Shown one piece after another: positions 55,984 through 64,000 of a DNA stretch of 64,000 bases. The stretch's first letter is position 1; every line of letters starts with the position of its first letter. The notes beneath the pieces were generated by a model. It was not told the origin of the DNA. It searched no databases and worked only from the letters and a program-made list of their open reading frames with translations. The position numbers were made by a program, and so were the translations under genes. This stretch comes from CBDUEV01 sp965366365 (GTDB lineage: Bacteria > Actinomycetota > Acidimicrobiia > Spongiisociales > JAENVV01), in contig CBDUEV010000008.1 in assembly GCA_965366365.1 (NCBI GenBank), forward strand, positions 1-64,000. The letters run 5' to 3'.

Positions 55984-57207
55984 CTAGCGAAGCAGGTTAC
56001 GGGCCGCCTCGACCAACACCCTGCTGACGTCGACGGTTTGTCGGAGGTTCACTCGCTCGTCTGCAGCATGCGCGTTGCGCACATCACCCGGCCCAAACAC
56101 GACAGCTGCAGCACCCCCTTCACGTGTCCACAGCGCCATGTCGCACCCGTACGGCGCCCCGACCAGCGGGGGTCTGGCGCCGACGACACTACCGGCCGCG
56201 TCCTGCACAGCCGCCACGAGGGGATGCGTCGGTTCGACCCGCGACGAACCAAACGCCGCCCCGGTGCGTTCGATGCGTGGTGGGTGGGCATCCAGCCAGG
56301 GGTCTCCCAGGATTGCGGCACGCAGGCTTCGTTCGAAGCGCTCCTCGGCTTGGGCGATCGTCTCGTTGATGGTCACCCCCACCCGAACCTCGGCGGTGAG
56401 GCTCGCCATCACGTTCGATGCCCAATCGCCACCCCGGACAATCCCGATCGTGGTCGGATATGGCAGGCCCAGATCCCTCATGATCGGATCGGTTTCACGG
56501 TCGTTGAGTTCGGCCTCCAAGCGACCGAGCGCTCGATGGAGCGTCCAGAAATGGTCGAGTGCCGACTCACCCAATCGGCGCGTTGCCGCATGGGCGGCAC
56601 GACCGAAGATCTCGATGGAGAACGTCAGGGCACCGCCGTGGGCGACGACCACGCGCAGCTCATCGTCCTGCGCCGTGGGTTCGGTGATCATGACCATGTC
56701 GCCGGTCCAGCCGCGCCGGATCGCAGCCAGCGTTCCAGTGCCACCGTCCTCCTCGCCAGGTACCGCCACGAGCCGCACTTCTCCGGCGAAGTCCCGGTCA
56801 CCGGTGGCCAGCGTGGTGAATGCCTCGATGGCAGCCACCAGTCCGGCCTTCATGTCGGCGGCCCCGCGGCCGTAGAGAAACCCGTCCTCGAGTTCGCCGT
56901 GCGGATTGCGTGACCACAGGGTGGAGTCACCGATCGGCACGACATCCACGTGGCCGGTGAACACCAGGGTGGGCCCGGGACGGTTCCCGGCAACCCGACC
57001 GGCGACCACCGGCACTGTGTCGCGCTCCATCTCCCGGCCGGGGTAGGCGGGGTCCGCTTCGAGAGCGGCCATCGGGGTCACCCAGAGATCCACTTCATCG
57101 GCAACCGGCTCGAGCCACCCGGCGACGAGATCGATGGCGGCTCGCTCATCCCCGGTCACCGAGGGGGTGGCCACCAGTTCGAGACAACGTGCGGCGATGC
57201 GGTCCAA
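55984..57207 (-). CDS. M20-family metallopeptidase/deacylase (DapE/ArgE-like)
   Basis: The 407-residue protein has the dinuclear metal motifs LVFTGHVDVVPIGD, GRGAADMKAG and VPGEEDGGTG, with the dimer domain RAAHAATRRLGESALDHF. It hydrolyses an amide bond of an acylated amino acid or short peptide. As a dedicated dapE is elsewhere in this window, the substrate is probably different (acetylornithine, other N-acyl amino acids). TTG 57207 is chosen since GAGGAG lies 5 nt upstream; the frame is open to 57240. It is divergent from the Cys/Met-metabolism enzyme. Confidence 0.82.
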   Translation of the reverse strand: MDRIAARCLELVATPSVTGDERAAIDLVAGWLEPVADEVDLWVTPMAALEADPAYPGREMERDTVPVVAGRVAGNRPGPTLVFTGHVDVVPIGDSTLWSRNPHGELEDGFLYGRGAADMKAGLVAAIEAFTTLATGDRDFAGEVRLVAVPGEEDGGTGTLAAIRRGWTGDMVMITEPTAQDDELRVVVAHGGALTFSIEIFGRAAHAATRRLGESALDHFWTLHRALGRLEAELNDRETDPIMRDLGLPYPTTIGIVRGGDWASNVMASLTAEVRVGVTINETIAQAEERFERSLRAAILGDPWLDAHPPRIERTGAAFGSSRVEPTHPLVAAVQDAAGSVVGARPPLVGAPYGCDMALWTREGGAAAVVFGPGDVRNAHAADERVNLRQTVDVSRVLVEAARNLLR

Positions 57208-57314
57208 CGGATCTCCTCTCGACTTGGCGAGTCTGAGCAAGTATCGAACCCGGACTTCGGCGAGCCCGAATCATACGGTCGAGTACCCTGGCGAGACCAA
57301 GCGGGAGGACCCGA

Positions 57315-58490
57315 GTGGAGTATGGAGACGGAACCCTGTCGGTGTGGGCCGGCGAAGAGCACCCGCTCTGGGAGCGGTCTACTCAGGTGCCCATCGCCCA
57401 GACGGTCAGCTTCGGCTACCAGGACATCGACGAGTGGATGGCGGTCGCCCGCGGCGAGGAGACCGGCCACATCTACAGCAGGAACACCAATCCAACCGTC
57501 GCCACCTTCGAACGCCGCATCGCCGCACTGGAGAGGGCCGAGGCGGCGACAGCGTTCGCGACCGGGATGGCTGCGATCTCCGGAACTCTTCGCACCCTTC
57601 TCGGGCCTGGGGACCGCGTTGTTTCGGTGACCGACACCTATGGCGGCACCACGGTGATGCTGCTGGAGTTCCTCCCCCGCGACGGGGTTGTCGTTGACCT
57701 GATCTCGACCGATGACCATGAAGCGATCGAGGCCGCAGTCGCGCAGGGGTGCAGAGTTCTCTATCTCGAGACGCCGACCAACCCGACGCTGAAGATTCTC
57801 GATCTGGAGAGGCTGGCTGCGGCGGGGCATGCGGTTGGCGCAACCGTCGTGGTCGACAATACGTTCGCCACACCCATCAACCAGCGCCCCCTCGCCCTGG
57901 GGGCCGATTTGGTCGTTCACTCGGCTTCGAAGTTCCTCGGCGGCCACGCCGATGCTCTCGGCGGCATCGTCTGTGGGAGCGCCGACCTCATCGAGCGGAT
58001 CTATCACCACCGCGAGATCAACGGCGCCACCCTGGGACCGTTCGCCGCATACCTTCTGCAGAGATCAGTAAAGACGCTCCATCTGCGCGTCGACCGCCAG
58101 AACTCCAACGCGTTGGCCGTCGCCAGACATCTCGAGGCCCACCCCGCAATCGAGTCCGTGTTCTACCCGGGCTTGGAGTCCCACCCACACCATGACATCG
58201 CAGCTCGCCAGATGACCGGGTTCGGTGGCGTACTCGCCTTCACGATCCGAGGCGGGTTCGACTCCGTCAGAACGGTGTTGCCGCGGCTCGAGTTGGCGCA
58301 CCTCGCTGCCAACCTTGGAGCCGTGGAAACGGTCGCCGGCCCGCCGGCCACGACCAGCCACGTCGAGATGAACGCCACTGACCGGGCAGCGATGGGGATC
58401 CCCGAAAGCCTGGTCCGGTACTCGGTCGGGATCGAGGACGTGGCGGACCTCATTGCAGATCTCGACCAAGCGCTCGAGGGGTACGGCTGA
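57315..58490 (+). CDS. Cys/Met metabolism PLP enzyme (cystathionine gamma-synthase-like)
   Basis: The 391-residue enzyme has the family features: YSRNTNPTVATFERRIAALERAEAATAFATGMAAI, VSVTDTYGGT, LYLETPTNPTLKI, VVDNTFATPINQRPL and the Schiff-base lysine in HSASKFLGGHAD. This group includes cystathionine gamma-synthase, gamma-lyase, O-acetylhomoserine sulfhydrylase and methionine gamma-lyase; the sequence alone does not decide which. GGGAGGA precedes the GTG start by 5 nt. It is divergent from the M20 gene and convergent with ligA; the 86-bp gap at 58491-58576 shows nothing. Confidence 0.88.
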   Translation: MEYGDGTLSVWAGEEHPLWERSTQVPIAQTVSFGYQDIDEWMAVARGEETGHIYSRNTNPTVATFERRIAALERAEAATAFATGMAAISGTLRTLLGPGDRVVSVTDTYGGTTVMLLEFLPRDGVVVDLISTDDHEAIEAAVAQGCRVLYLETPTNPTLKILDLERLAAAGHAVGATVVVDNTFATPINQRPLALGADLVVHSASKFLGGHADALGGIVCGSADLIERIYHHREINGATLGPFAAYLLQRSVKTLHLRVDRQNSNALAVARHLEAHPAIESVFYPGLESHPHHDIAARQMTGFGGVLAFTIRGGFDSVRTVLPRLELAHLAANLGAVETVAGPPATTSHVEMNATDRAAMGIPESLVRYSVGIEDVADLIADLDQALEGYG

Positions 58491-58576
58491 GCGGACCCAC
58501 CGGGCAGCGCTCCTGGCCCATGGGTGCCGCGGCGGCAGTAGAGGTTCGCACGGCCCCCCGTCGCCGCTTCGGGTGG

Positions 58577-60598
58577 TCAGTCCAGGGCCTCGGCCCCGCG
58601 CTCCAGGAGGTCCGCCAACTCGTCGCCGCCGATGATCGGCACCCCGAGGCTCTCCGCCTTGTCGCGTTTCGAGCCTCCGCCATCTCCCGCGATCAAAGCC
58701 GTGGTCTTCCCCGAGACAGAGCCGGTCACCTTGGCTCCCCTCTCCTCCAGCGCTGCTTTGACCTCGTCCCGACTGAAGCCGTCGAGTGTGCCGGTGATGA
58801 CGAACGTCGATCCGGCCAGGAGATCGCTGCCGCCTCCCTCCGGCTCGGGGTCGGCGAGCCGAACGCCACGCTCGGCGAAGCGCTCGATGAGCGCCAAGTT
58901 CTCCGGGTCGGCGGTCCACTCGGTCCAGGCCTGAGCGATCTTCGGGCCGATTCCCTCCGAGGCGGTCAACTCCTCCTCCGAAGCTGCCAACAATCTCTCC
59001 ATCGATCGATAGCTTCGAGCGAATTCTTTGGCGGCCGAGGGGCCGACATGGCGAATGCCCAGAGCAATGATCAGCCGCGCCAGAGGTCGGTCCCGGGCGG
59101 CATCGATGCCGTTCATGAGGTTGGTGATCGAGGTCTCTCCCCACCCTTCCCTACCTTCGAAGTGCTCCGGTCGCAGCGAGAAGATGTCGGCCGGGTCCGA
59201 GATGAGACCCTCGTTGATGAGGAAATCGATCGTCTTGTACCCCATGCCGTCGATGTCCATCGCCGAGCGGCCCACGAAGTACGCCAGCCACTCCCTCAGA
59301 CGACTCGGGCAGGACAGCCCACCGGTGCAACGGGCTACCTTCTGTCCATCCGGCTTGGCGATCGGATGGCCACAGAATGGGCAGTTGGCCGGCATCTTCC
59401 AGATTGTCTCAGATCCGTCACGGAGGCTCTCGACGGGGCCAACCACCTCCGGGATCACATCGCCGGCCCGTCGCACGATGACCGTATCTCCGATCCGGAC
59501 ATCCTTGAGGTGGACCTGCTCTTCATTGTGGAGGGTGGCCATCCCCACGTTGGCGCCGCCGACGAATACCGGCTCCAGCACTGCGAACGGGGTGGCCGCT
59601 CCCGTGCGACCCACATTGATCATGATGTCGCGGAGGATGGTGGTTTGTTCCTCCGGCGGGAACTTGAAGGCGATCGCCCACCGGGGAGCCCTGGCGGTGA
59701 ATCCGAGTGTCCGTTGATCGGCGAGTGAGTCGACCTTCACGACGACGCCGTCGGTCTGATAGTCACGATCGTGGCGGTTCTTCTCCGTTTCTCCGATGAA
59801 CTTCTTGACTGCCTCCAGGTCGGGAACCACGGCCGAGGCGGGGTTGACTTTGAAGCCGAGCCGGCCGAGGTAGTCCATCGTCTCGGAATGACGATCAAAA
59901 CTCGGTCCACCGTTCATGACTCCGAGCTGGTAGACCCAGATCGAGATCTTGCGTTCAGCCGTGATGGCAGGGTCCTTCTGGCGCACCGATCCCGCCGCGG
60001 CGTTTCGAGGATTGGTGAAGAGGCGATCGCCGGCTTCCGCCTGACGTTCGTTGAGGGCTCGGAAGGCGTCCTCTGGCATGTACACCTCGCCGCGCACCTC
60101 GAGAAGTTCCGGCGCCTCGCCGAACAATCGCAGTGGGATGGCGTCGACCGCCCGCAGGTTGACGGTGATGTCCTCACCGTTGGTCCCGTCACCCCGGGTC
60201 GCCCCTCGGACGAAGATGCCGTCCTCGTACACGAGTGATACCGCCAGACCGTCGATCTTCAGCTCGCATACGAAGCCGGTCGGGGGCGCCTCCAGGACTC
60301 GTTCCAAGCGGGCCGCCCAGGCATCCAGATCTTCGGAAGTCTCGGCGTTGTCGAGTGAGAACATCGGCTCGAGATGGGCCACAGACCCAAAAAGGGTCGA
60401 GGGCGGTGCCCCCACCCGTTGCGTGGGCGAATCCGTCACGACGAGTTCGGGGTGGGCTTCTTCGAGCGCCACCAGTTCTCGGTACAGCGCGTCGTACTCG
60501 ACGTCCGAGATCTCCGGGGCGTCCAGCACGTAGTACCGATGCGCATGATGGCGCACCAGGCGGCGAAGTTCCTCGAGGCGTTCGGCGGCGTCGGACAT
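58577..60598 (-). CDS. ligA: NAD-dependent DNA ligase
   Basis: The 673-residue ligase has the Ia domain (RYYVLDAPEISDVEYDALY), the adenylated lysine K114 in CELKIDGLAVSL, OB-fold, the four-cysteine zinc finger (CPFCGHPIAKPDGQKVARC...CPSRL), HhH repeats and a C-terminal BRCT domain. It seals nicks in DNA in replication and repair. TAGCCT lies 10 nt before the ATG, so the leader is only a few nt long. It is divergent from the CBM48-like gene. Confidence 0.97.
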   Translation of the reverse strand: MSDAAERLEELRRLVRHHAHRYYVLDAPEISDVEYDALYRELVALEEAHPELVVTDSPTQRVGAPPSTLFGSVAHLEPMFSLDNAETSEDLDAWAARLERVLEAPPTGFVCELKIDGLAVSLVYEDGIFVRGATRGDGTNGEDITVNLRAVDAIPLRLFGEAPELLEVRGEVYMPEDAFRALNERQAEAGDRLFTNPRNAAAGSVRQKDPAITAERKISIWVYQLGVMNGGPSFDRHSETMDYLGRLGFKVNPASAVVPDLEAVKKFIGETEKNRHDRDYQTDGVVVKVDSLADQRTLGFTARAPRWAIAFKFPPEEQTTILRDIMINVGRTGAATPFAVLEPVFVGGANVGMATLHNEEQVHLKDVRIGDTVIVRRAGDVIPEVVGPVESLRDGSETIWKMPANCPFCGHPIAKPDGQKVARCTGGLSCPSRLREWLAYFVGRSAMDIDGMGYKTIDFLINEGLISDPADIFSLRPEHFEGREGWGETSITNLMNGIDAARDRPLARLIIALGIRHVGPSAAKEFARSYRSMERLLAASEEELTASEGIGPKIAQAWTEWTADPENLALIERFAERGVRLADPEPEGGGSDLLAGSTFVITGTLDGFSRDEVKAALEERGAKVTGSVSGKTTALIAGDGGGSKRDKAESLGVPIIGGDELADLLERGAEALD

Positions 60599-60608
60599 GG
60601 CGATCCCG

Positions 60609-60614
60609 AGGCTA
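60609..60614 (-). promoter_or_regulatory. -10 box of ligA
   Basis: TAGCCT on the minus strand ends 10 nt before the ligA ATG, which would give a leader of about 3 nt. Confidence 0.45.
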
Positions 60615-60692
60615 CCGGTTTTTGGCCGATCCAGCGGCCCGACGTGAGCGGCCTGTCGCGTTACGATGATGGTGGTCGAGACCTGAGGAACC

Positions 60693-60989
60693 ATGCTGGC
60701 AAAACGATTCTTCAAGACCCGCGACGACGTCGAAGTGACCTTCACGCTCGACGTCGATGACTGTCGAGAAGCCGCCCTGGTGTTGGAAAGCACGGATTGG
60801 GTGCCTGAACCCATGAAGCGCGCCGATCGCGGAAAAGGTCCCTTCCGGATCAAGAAACGGCTCCCCAAGGACCAGCAGATCCGGTTCCGCTATCTGCTGG
60901 ACGGACAGCGTTGGGTGAACGACCACGCGGCCGACGCCTATTGGCGCAACGACCACGGTTCCGACGACAGCGTGGTATTCACCAGCTGA
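60693..60989 (+). CDS. Stand-alone CBM48/isoamylase-N-like protein
   Basis: The 98-residue protein looks like one early-set glycogen-binding domain (CBM48/AMPK beta type): VEVTFTLDVDDCREAALVLESTDWVPEPMKR, GPFRIKKRLPKDQQIRFRYLLDGQRWVNDHAAD. Such domains usually sit on branching or debranching enzymes; here it is alone. It may bind alpha-glucan or act as a regulator. TGAGGAA precedes the ATG and TACGAT lies about 25 nt upstream. It is divergent from ligA and convergent with the AAA ATPase gene, 13 kb from the glycogen genes. Confidence 0.78.
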   Translation: MLAKRFFKTRDDVEVTFTLDVDDCREAALVLESTDWVPEPMKRADRGKGPFRIKKRLPKDQQIRFRYLLDGQRWVNDHAADAYWRNDHGSDDSVVFTS

Positions 60990-61008
60990 CGCGCGAGCGA
61001 CCGCCCGG

Positions 61009-62133
61009 TCAAGGCCGCGGATCGCGCCGACGGATCCACGCGGCCAGGAGCGGATCGACGAGTTCGAGCTCCTCGTTGAAGGGGCGCCACGCCAGGCTCC
61101 GCTTCTCCAGGGCGAGAGCGGCACCGGTCGCGGTTCCTTTGGGAAGATCGAGCCTCCCGGCCGCCGCGCCGTAGAGAGGCTCGTGCCAGGCCAGCAGACG
61201 AGCGGTCTTGCGTTGTCCGGGCTCGAGTCCGGCCTCCACCGCCACGAATTCGTGTTGGCTCCTGGCCAGAGCGTCATCGAGGGCCGATTCCCAGACATCG
61301 AGATCTGCCTCGGCCCCGTTCGGCGTCGCCTCCCACACATGATGAGCCAGAAACATGGCCCGCTGAGGATGGCCGCGGGCCGTGTCGAGGAGCGGGCCGA
61401 GTGCCGCCCCGATGGCGCGGCCGGTCGCCTCGAACTTCTCCTCAATGAGGTCGGCGAGTTCGTCGTTATAGAGGCGTCCGAGGCGGAACTGCTCTGCCTG
61501 GCCGTACAGAGGAGCAGCCTGGGTTCCGAACATCGACGTCAGAATCGACTGTTCCGAGCCTGCAAAGAGATAGGACAGCCGGTCCCGTTGATGTTGGATG
61601 ACCGATCGGATGATGGCTTCAGCGTTTGCCACCTCGGTCACAGCCTGGAATTCGTCCAGGACCATCAGGACCCGCGCGTCCAGTTCGGTGGCGACATCGT
61701 AGGGGAGCCTGAGAAGCTCCTCGAAGAGCTGAGGCGCCGAGCGATCACCACGGCCAAGCGAGACCGAGGCGCCCGCAAAACCGATCTCGGCCGACAGCTC
61801 CGGATGCCGGCTGGCCTTCTTCCGCAGCGCGTTGGCGAAGGCCGTCTTGGGTAGGTGCCGGAACGCCACCGCCAGGCGATTGGACAGATCCTCGATGGTT
61901 TGCACGCCGAGGAAGTCGATCATGACCACTACGAGATCGTTGGTCTCGGCGGCGTTGTGGGCCACCTTGTGGATCAGCGAGGTCTTGCCGTAGCGGCGCG
62001 GGGCGTACAGCAACACGAACCGGCCGTTCATCGCACGATCCGTCAGCGCGGCGACCTCGACGGCGCGGCCAACGACATCGCCCGGAGGGGCCGGACCATC
62101 AAAGACGAAGGGAGAGGTTTCGATCTGAATCAT
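61009..62133 (-). CDS. AAA-type ATPase of the archaeal ATPase (ATPase_2) type
   Basis: The 374-residue protein has Walker A APRRYGKTS at 44-52, Walker B VLMVLDEFQ (D160, E161), a sensor-like FAGSEQSIL, and a C-terminal winged-helix-like domain (RKTARLLAWHEPLYGAAAGRLDLPKGTATGAALALEKRSLAW). This is the STAND-related ATPase_2/DUF234 group, common in archaea and often on mobile or defence-related loci; the role is unknown. The C-terminal part may bind DNA. TACGAT and a 15-bp palindrome precede the ATG, so it may control itself. Confidence 0.8.
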   Translation of the reverse strand: MIQIETSPFVFDGPAPPGDVVGRAVEVAALTDRAMNGRFVLLYAPRRYGKTSLIHKVAHNAAETNDLVVVMIDFLGVQTIEDLSNRLAVAFRHLPKTAFANALRKKASRHPELSAEIGFAGASVSLGRGDRSAPQLFEELLRLPYDVATELDARVLMVLDEFQAVTEVANAEAIIRSVIQHQRDRLSYLFAGSEQSILTSMFGTQAAPLYGQAEQFRLGRLYNDELADLIEEKFEATGRAIGAALGPLLDTARGHPQRAMFLAHHVWEATPNGAEADLDVWESALDDALARSQHEFVAVEAGLEPGQRKTARLLAWHEPLYGAAAGRLDLPKGTATGAALALEKRSLAWRPFNEELELVDPLLAAWIRRRDPRP

Positions 62134-62143
62134 GTTCTATTGC

Positions 62144-62161
62144 ATCGTACCAAACTGGTAC
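62144..62161 (-). promoter_or_regulatory. Promoter -10 box and palindromic operator of the AAA ATPase gene
   Basis: On the minus strand TACGAT (62149-62144) lies 10 nt before the ATG. The palindrome GTACCA-AAC-TGGTAC (62147-62161) overlaps the first half of this box. A protein bound there would block transcription. No -35 box is clear. Confidence 0.55.
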
Positions 62162-62188
62162 CACAGAAAAGAACCTGCAGCCGCTGAG

Positions 62189-63256
62189 CTAAGTGGTTCC
62201 CCGCACGATCGTGCCGCCACCGATCACCTGGTCTCCCCGGTAGAGCACGCCCGCCTGGCCGGGGGCAACGGCCAGCTGGGGCTGGTCGAAGGTCACCAGC
62301 CAAGCTCCCTCCTCGAGAGGCGAGATGGTGCACGGGGAAGACGCACCATGCGCTCGGTACTGGAAGGAGAGCCCGCCCGCGTCGGGCGCCTTTCCCTCCA
62401 CGAAGGTCACGCCGCTGACGACGCAATCCTGGGTCTCGAGATCCTGCTTCCGACCGAGCACCACCGTGGCGGTGGCAGGCTCGACCCGGACCACATAGCG
62501 GGGCTCGCCCATCGCCACCCCGAGCCCTTTCCGCTGGCCGATCGTGAATCCGGCAATGCCATCGTGGATGGCCACCTCGGTGCCGTCTCCATCCACCACC
62601 TTGCCCGGGTGGGCAGCCGCCTCGGTCTGGGACCTCACGAAGTCGCGGTAGTTCCCCTGGCCGACGAAACAGATGTCCTGTGAGTCGGCCTTGGCGGCCG
62701 TGCGGAGGCCCAGGCGTTCTGCGATCTGGCGGGTTTCGGCCTTGGTCTGGTGACCGACCGGAAGCTCGATCCTGGCGAGTTCCGCTTGCCCGAGCATGTA
62801 GAGCACGTACGACTGGTCTTTGGCGGCGTCGATCCCCCGCAGCAGCCGGTGGCCCGGTTCGGCGTGTTCCACCCGGGCATAGTGGCCGGTGACCACCCGC
62901 TCGCATCCGAACTCCTCGGCCTGGGTCATGAGCTGATCGAATTTGACCGTGCGGTTGCACTCCACGCACGGGTTGGGCGTCCAGCCGTGGAGGTAGTCGT
63001 CGACGAATCGGTCGATGACCCCCGTCCGGAACGCCGTGGTGTAGTTGAGGACGTAATAGGGAATATCCAGCTGGGCGGCCACCCGACGCGCATCCTCGGC
63101 GTCGGACACGGTGCAGCAACCCGCCGTGGGCGCCTCGCCGTTGGGGCCTTCCCACAGTTTGAGGGTCACTCCGATCACCTCGTGGCCGGCTTCGACCATC
63201 TGGGCGGCGGCGACCGACGAATCGACCCCACCCGACATTGCCACGAGCACCTTCAC
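62189..63256 (-). CDS. mnmA: tRNA 2-thiouridylase MnmA
   Basis: The 355-residue enzyme has the PP-loop VAMSGGVDSSVAAA, the catalytic cysteines in NPCVECNRTVKF and ADSQDICFVG, GHYARVE and DQSYVLYML. It thiolates U34 of tRNA-Glu, tRNA-Gln and tRNA-Lys with ATP and sulfur from a cysteine desulfurase. The GTG start at 63256 overlaps the stop of the desulfurase gene by 4 nt (GTGA), so enzyme and sulfur donor are co-translated. tRNA-Glu(TTC) in this window is a natural substrate. Confidence 0.96.
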   Translation of the reverse strand: MKVLVAMSGGVDSSVAAAQMVEAGHEVIGVTLKLWEGPNGEAPTAGCCTVSDAEDARRVAAQLDIPYYVLNYTTAFRTGVIDRFVDDYLHGWTPNPCVECNRTVKFDQLMTQAEEFGCERVVTGHYARVEHAEPGHRLLRGIDAAKDQSYVLYMLGQAELARIELPVGHQTKAETRQIAERLGLRTAAKADSQDICFVGQGNYRDFVRSQTEAAAHPGKVVDGDGTEVAIHDGIAGFTIGQRKGLGVAMGEPRYVVRVEPATATVVLGRKQDLETQDCVVSGVTFVEGKAPDAGGLSFQYRAHGASSPCTISPLEEGAWLVTFDQPQLAVAPGQAGVLYRGDQVIGGGTIVRGTT

Positions 63257-64000
63257 AGCCACGCCTCCAGGACCGTCTTGGCTGCCGCCACCCCGTCTCC
63301 GGGTTGGGTGGTCCAGCCGAACGTGAACCGCATCGCCTCCGCTGCTTCGGCGGCGTCCCAATCCATGGCCGCCAGGACATGCGAAACGGTGACCGCACCC
63401 GATTGACAGGCCGATCCGGCCGAAGCGTCGAGGTCCCGGCCGTCCAGCCGTACCAGGAGGGTCTCGTTGGTGATCCCGGGGAGACGCAGGTGGGCATGTT
63501 GAGGGAGTCGGATCTGATCGGCTCCGGTCACCACGGCCCCGGCAGCTACGAGCTCACGTTCGAAGGCGTCGCGTTCGGTTCCCACCCGTGAGGCGAATCC
63601 GGCCCGGTCTGCGGCGGCGAGTCGCATGGCGGTGACCATTCCCACGGCACCCATGGCGTTCTGCGTACCGGATCTTCGACCCAACTCCTGGCCCCCGCCG
63701 TGCAGGACAGGTTCGAGGTTGATTCCGCTGCGAACGTAGAGAAGCCCTACCCCTTTCGGTCCGCCAAATTTGTGGGCGGCGAGCGTGAGCAGATCCACCC
63801 CCAACCCGGTCACATCGAGCGGTTCGGAGGAAAACGCCTGGACTGCGTCGGTGTGGATCGCCGCCTGGCTCCTTGCATCTTTGACACCTTGGGCAATCTC
63901 GCCGATCGGCTGGATGATGCCGGTCTCGTTGTTGGCGGCCATCACGGAGATCACGGCCGTGGAGTCATCCACTGCCGAGACGACTTCGTCGACGTCGACC
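63253..64000 (-). CDS. iscS: Cysteine desulfurase (partial, cut by window end)
   Basis: The visible 248 C-terminal residues belong to a NifS/IscS-type PLP enzyme: SVMAANNETGIIQPIGEIA, HTDAVQAFSS, the PLP lysine in LTLAAHKFGGPKGVGLLYVR, and the LDASAGSACQSG loop with the active-site cysteine. It takes sulfur from cysteine for thiolation and iron-sulfur clusters. The coding frame continues beyond 64000 and the N-terminal part (about 130 residues) is missing. It is translationally coupled to mnmA. NifS, IscS or a dedicated MnmA partner cannot be told apart. Confidence 0.93.
   Translation of the reverse strand, partial: VDVDEVVSAVDDSTAVISVMAANNETGIIQPIGEIAQGVKDARSQAAIHTDAVQAFSSEPLDVTGLGVDLLTLAAHKFGGPKGVGLLYVRSGINLEPVLHGGGQELGRRSGTQNAMGAVGMVTAMRLAAADRAGFASRVGTERDAFERELVAAGAVVTGADQIRLPQHAHLRLPGITNETLLVRLDGRDLDASAGSACQSGAVTVSHVLAAMDWDAAEAAEAMRFTFGWTTQPGDGVAAAKTVLEAWL

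Overview
The window is high-GC, densely packed bacterial chromosome with many 1-4 base overlaps between genes. It looks like Actinomycetota, most probably a deep branch such as Acidimicrobiia. The reasons are an ArsC with the N-terminal helical domain of mycothiol-dependent enzymes, F420-related genes (cofC and an LLM oxidoreductase), Thr/Pro/Ala-rich extracytoplasmic linkers, an SLH-type surface protein, and many operon heads with a TANNNT -10 box only 6-7 nt before the start codon (leaderless transcripts). The lineage is an inference; there is no rRNA or other marker gene here.

Layout. 0-5.3 kb: aminotransferase, MDR dehydrogenase, a degenerate ADP-ribosylglycohydrolase-like protein, a DAG-kinase-family lipid kinase and an IF-2B-family protein. 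5.3-11.1 kb: a minus-strand operon of two dynamin-like membrane GTPases and an MscS channel, divergent from a coiled-coil protein with a PD-(D/E)XK-like core; this is the best candidate for an under-described system. 11.1-18 kb: two-component system, cell-envelope proteins (VanW family), RecB/Cas4-like nuclease and epimerase. 18-24.9 kb: pyruvate kinase, F420-linked genes, an ArsI-type metalloenzyme behind a double operator, a UgpC/MalK-type ATPase and an SDR with an altered active site. 25-34 kb: tRNA-Gln and tRNA-Glu, TlpA/DsbB-type thiol proteins, YbdK ligase, and a long operon S9 peptidase-ilvE-unknown-thioesterase-FAH-gltX-tRNA-Glu.

34-38.5 kb: PgpA, two secreted or surface proteins, serA and a universal stress protein. 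38.5-41.1 kb: a tungstate-type ABC transporter (tupBCA) led by an unannotated 46-residue membrane peptide. 41.1-45.6 kb: gatCAB plus a HAD phosphatase, then an arsenate reductase. 45.7-50.4 kb: GH57 enzyme plus glycogen synthase, and a lipoprotein. 50.4-53.4 kb: dapC-dapD-dapE for lysine/DAP synthesis. 53.5-58.5 kb: small secreted protein, L-lactate dehydrogenase, a TauE/SafE exporter split into two half-size genes, an M20 peptidase and a Cys/Met-metabolism PLP enzyme. 58.5-64 kb: ligA, a stand-alone CBM48-like protein, an AAA ATPase behind a palindrome, mnmA, and a cysteine desulfurase cut by the window end.

How the parts connect: gltX, tRNA-Gln and gatCAB together make the indirect route to Gln-tRNA(Gln). 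The cysteine desulfurase feeds mnmA for 2-thiouridine in Glu, Gln and Lys tRNAs. ArsI-like and ArsC proteins make two separate arsenic-detoxification loci. Short 12-15 bp tandem repeats with a GGGC/GCCC core sit in at least five gene gaps. No phage, transposon or CRISPR array was seen.
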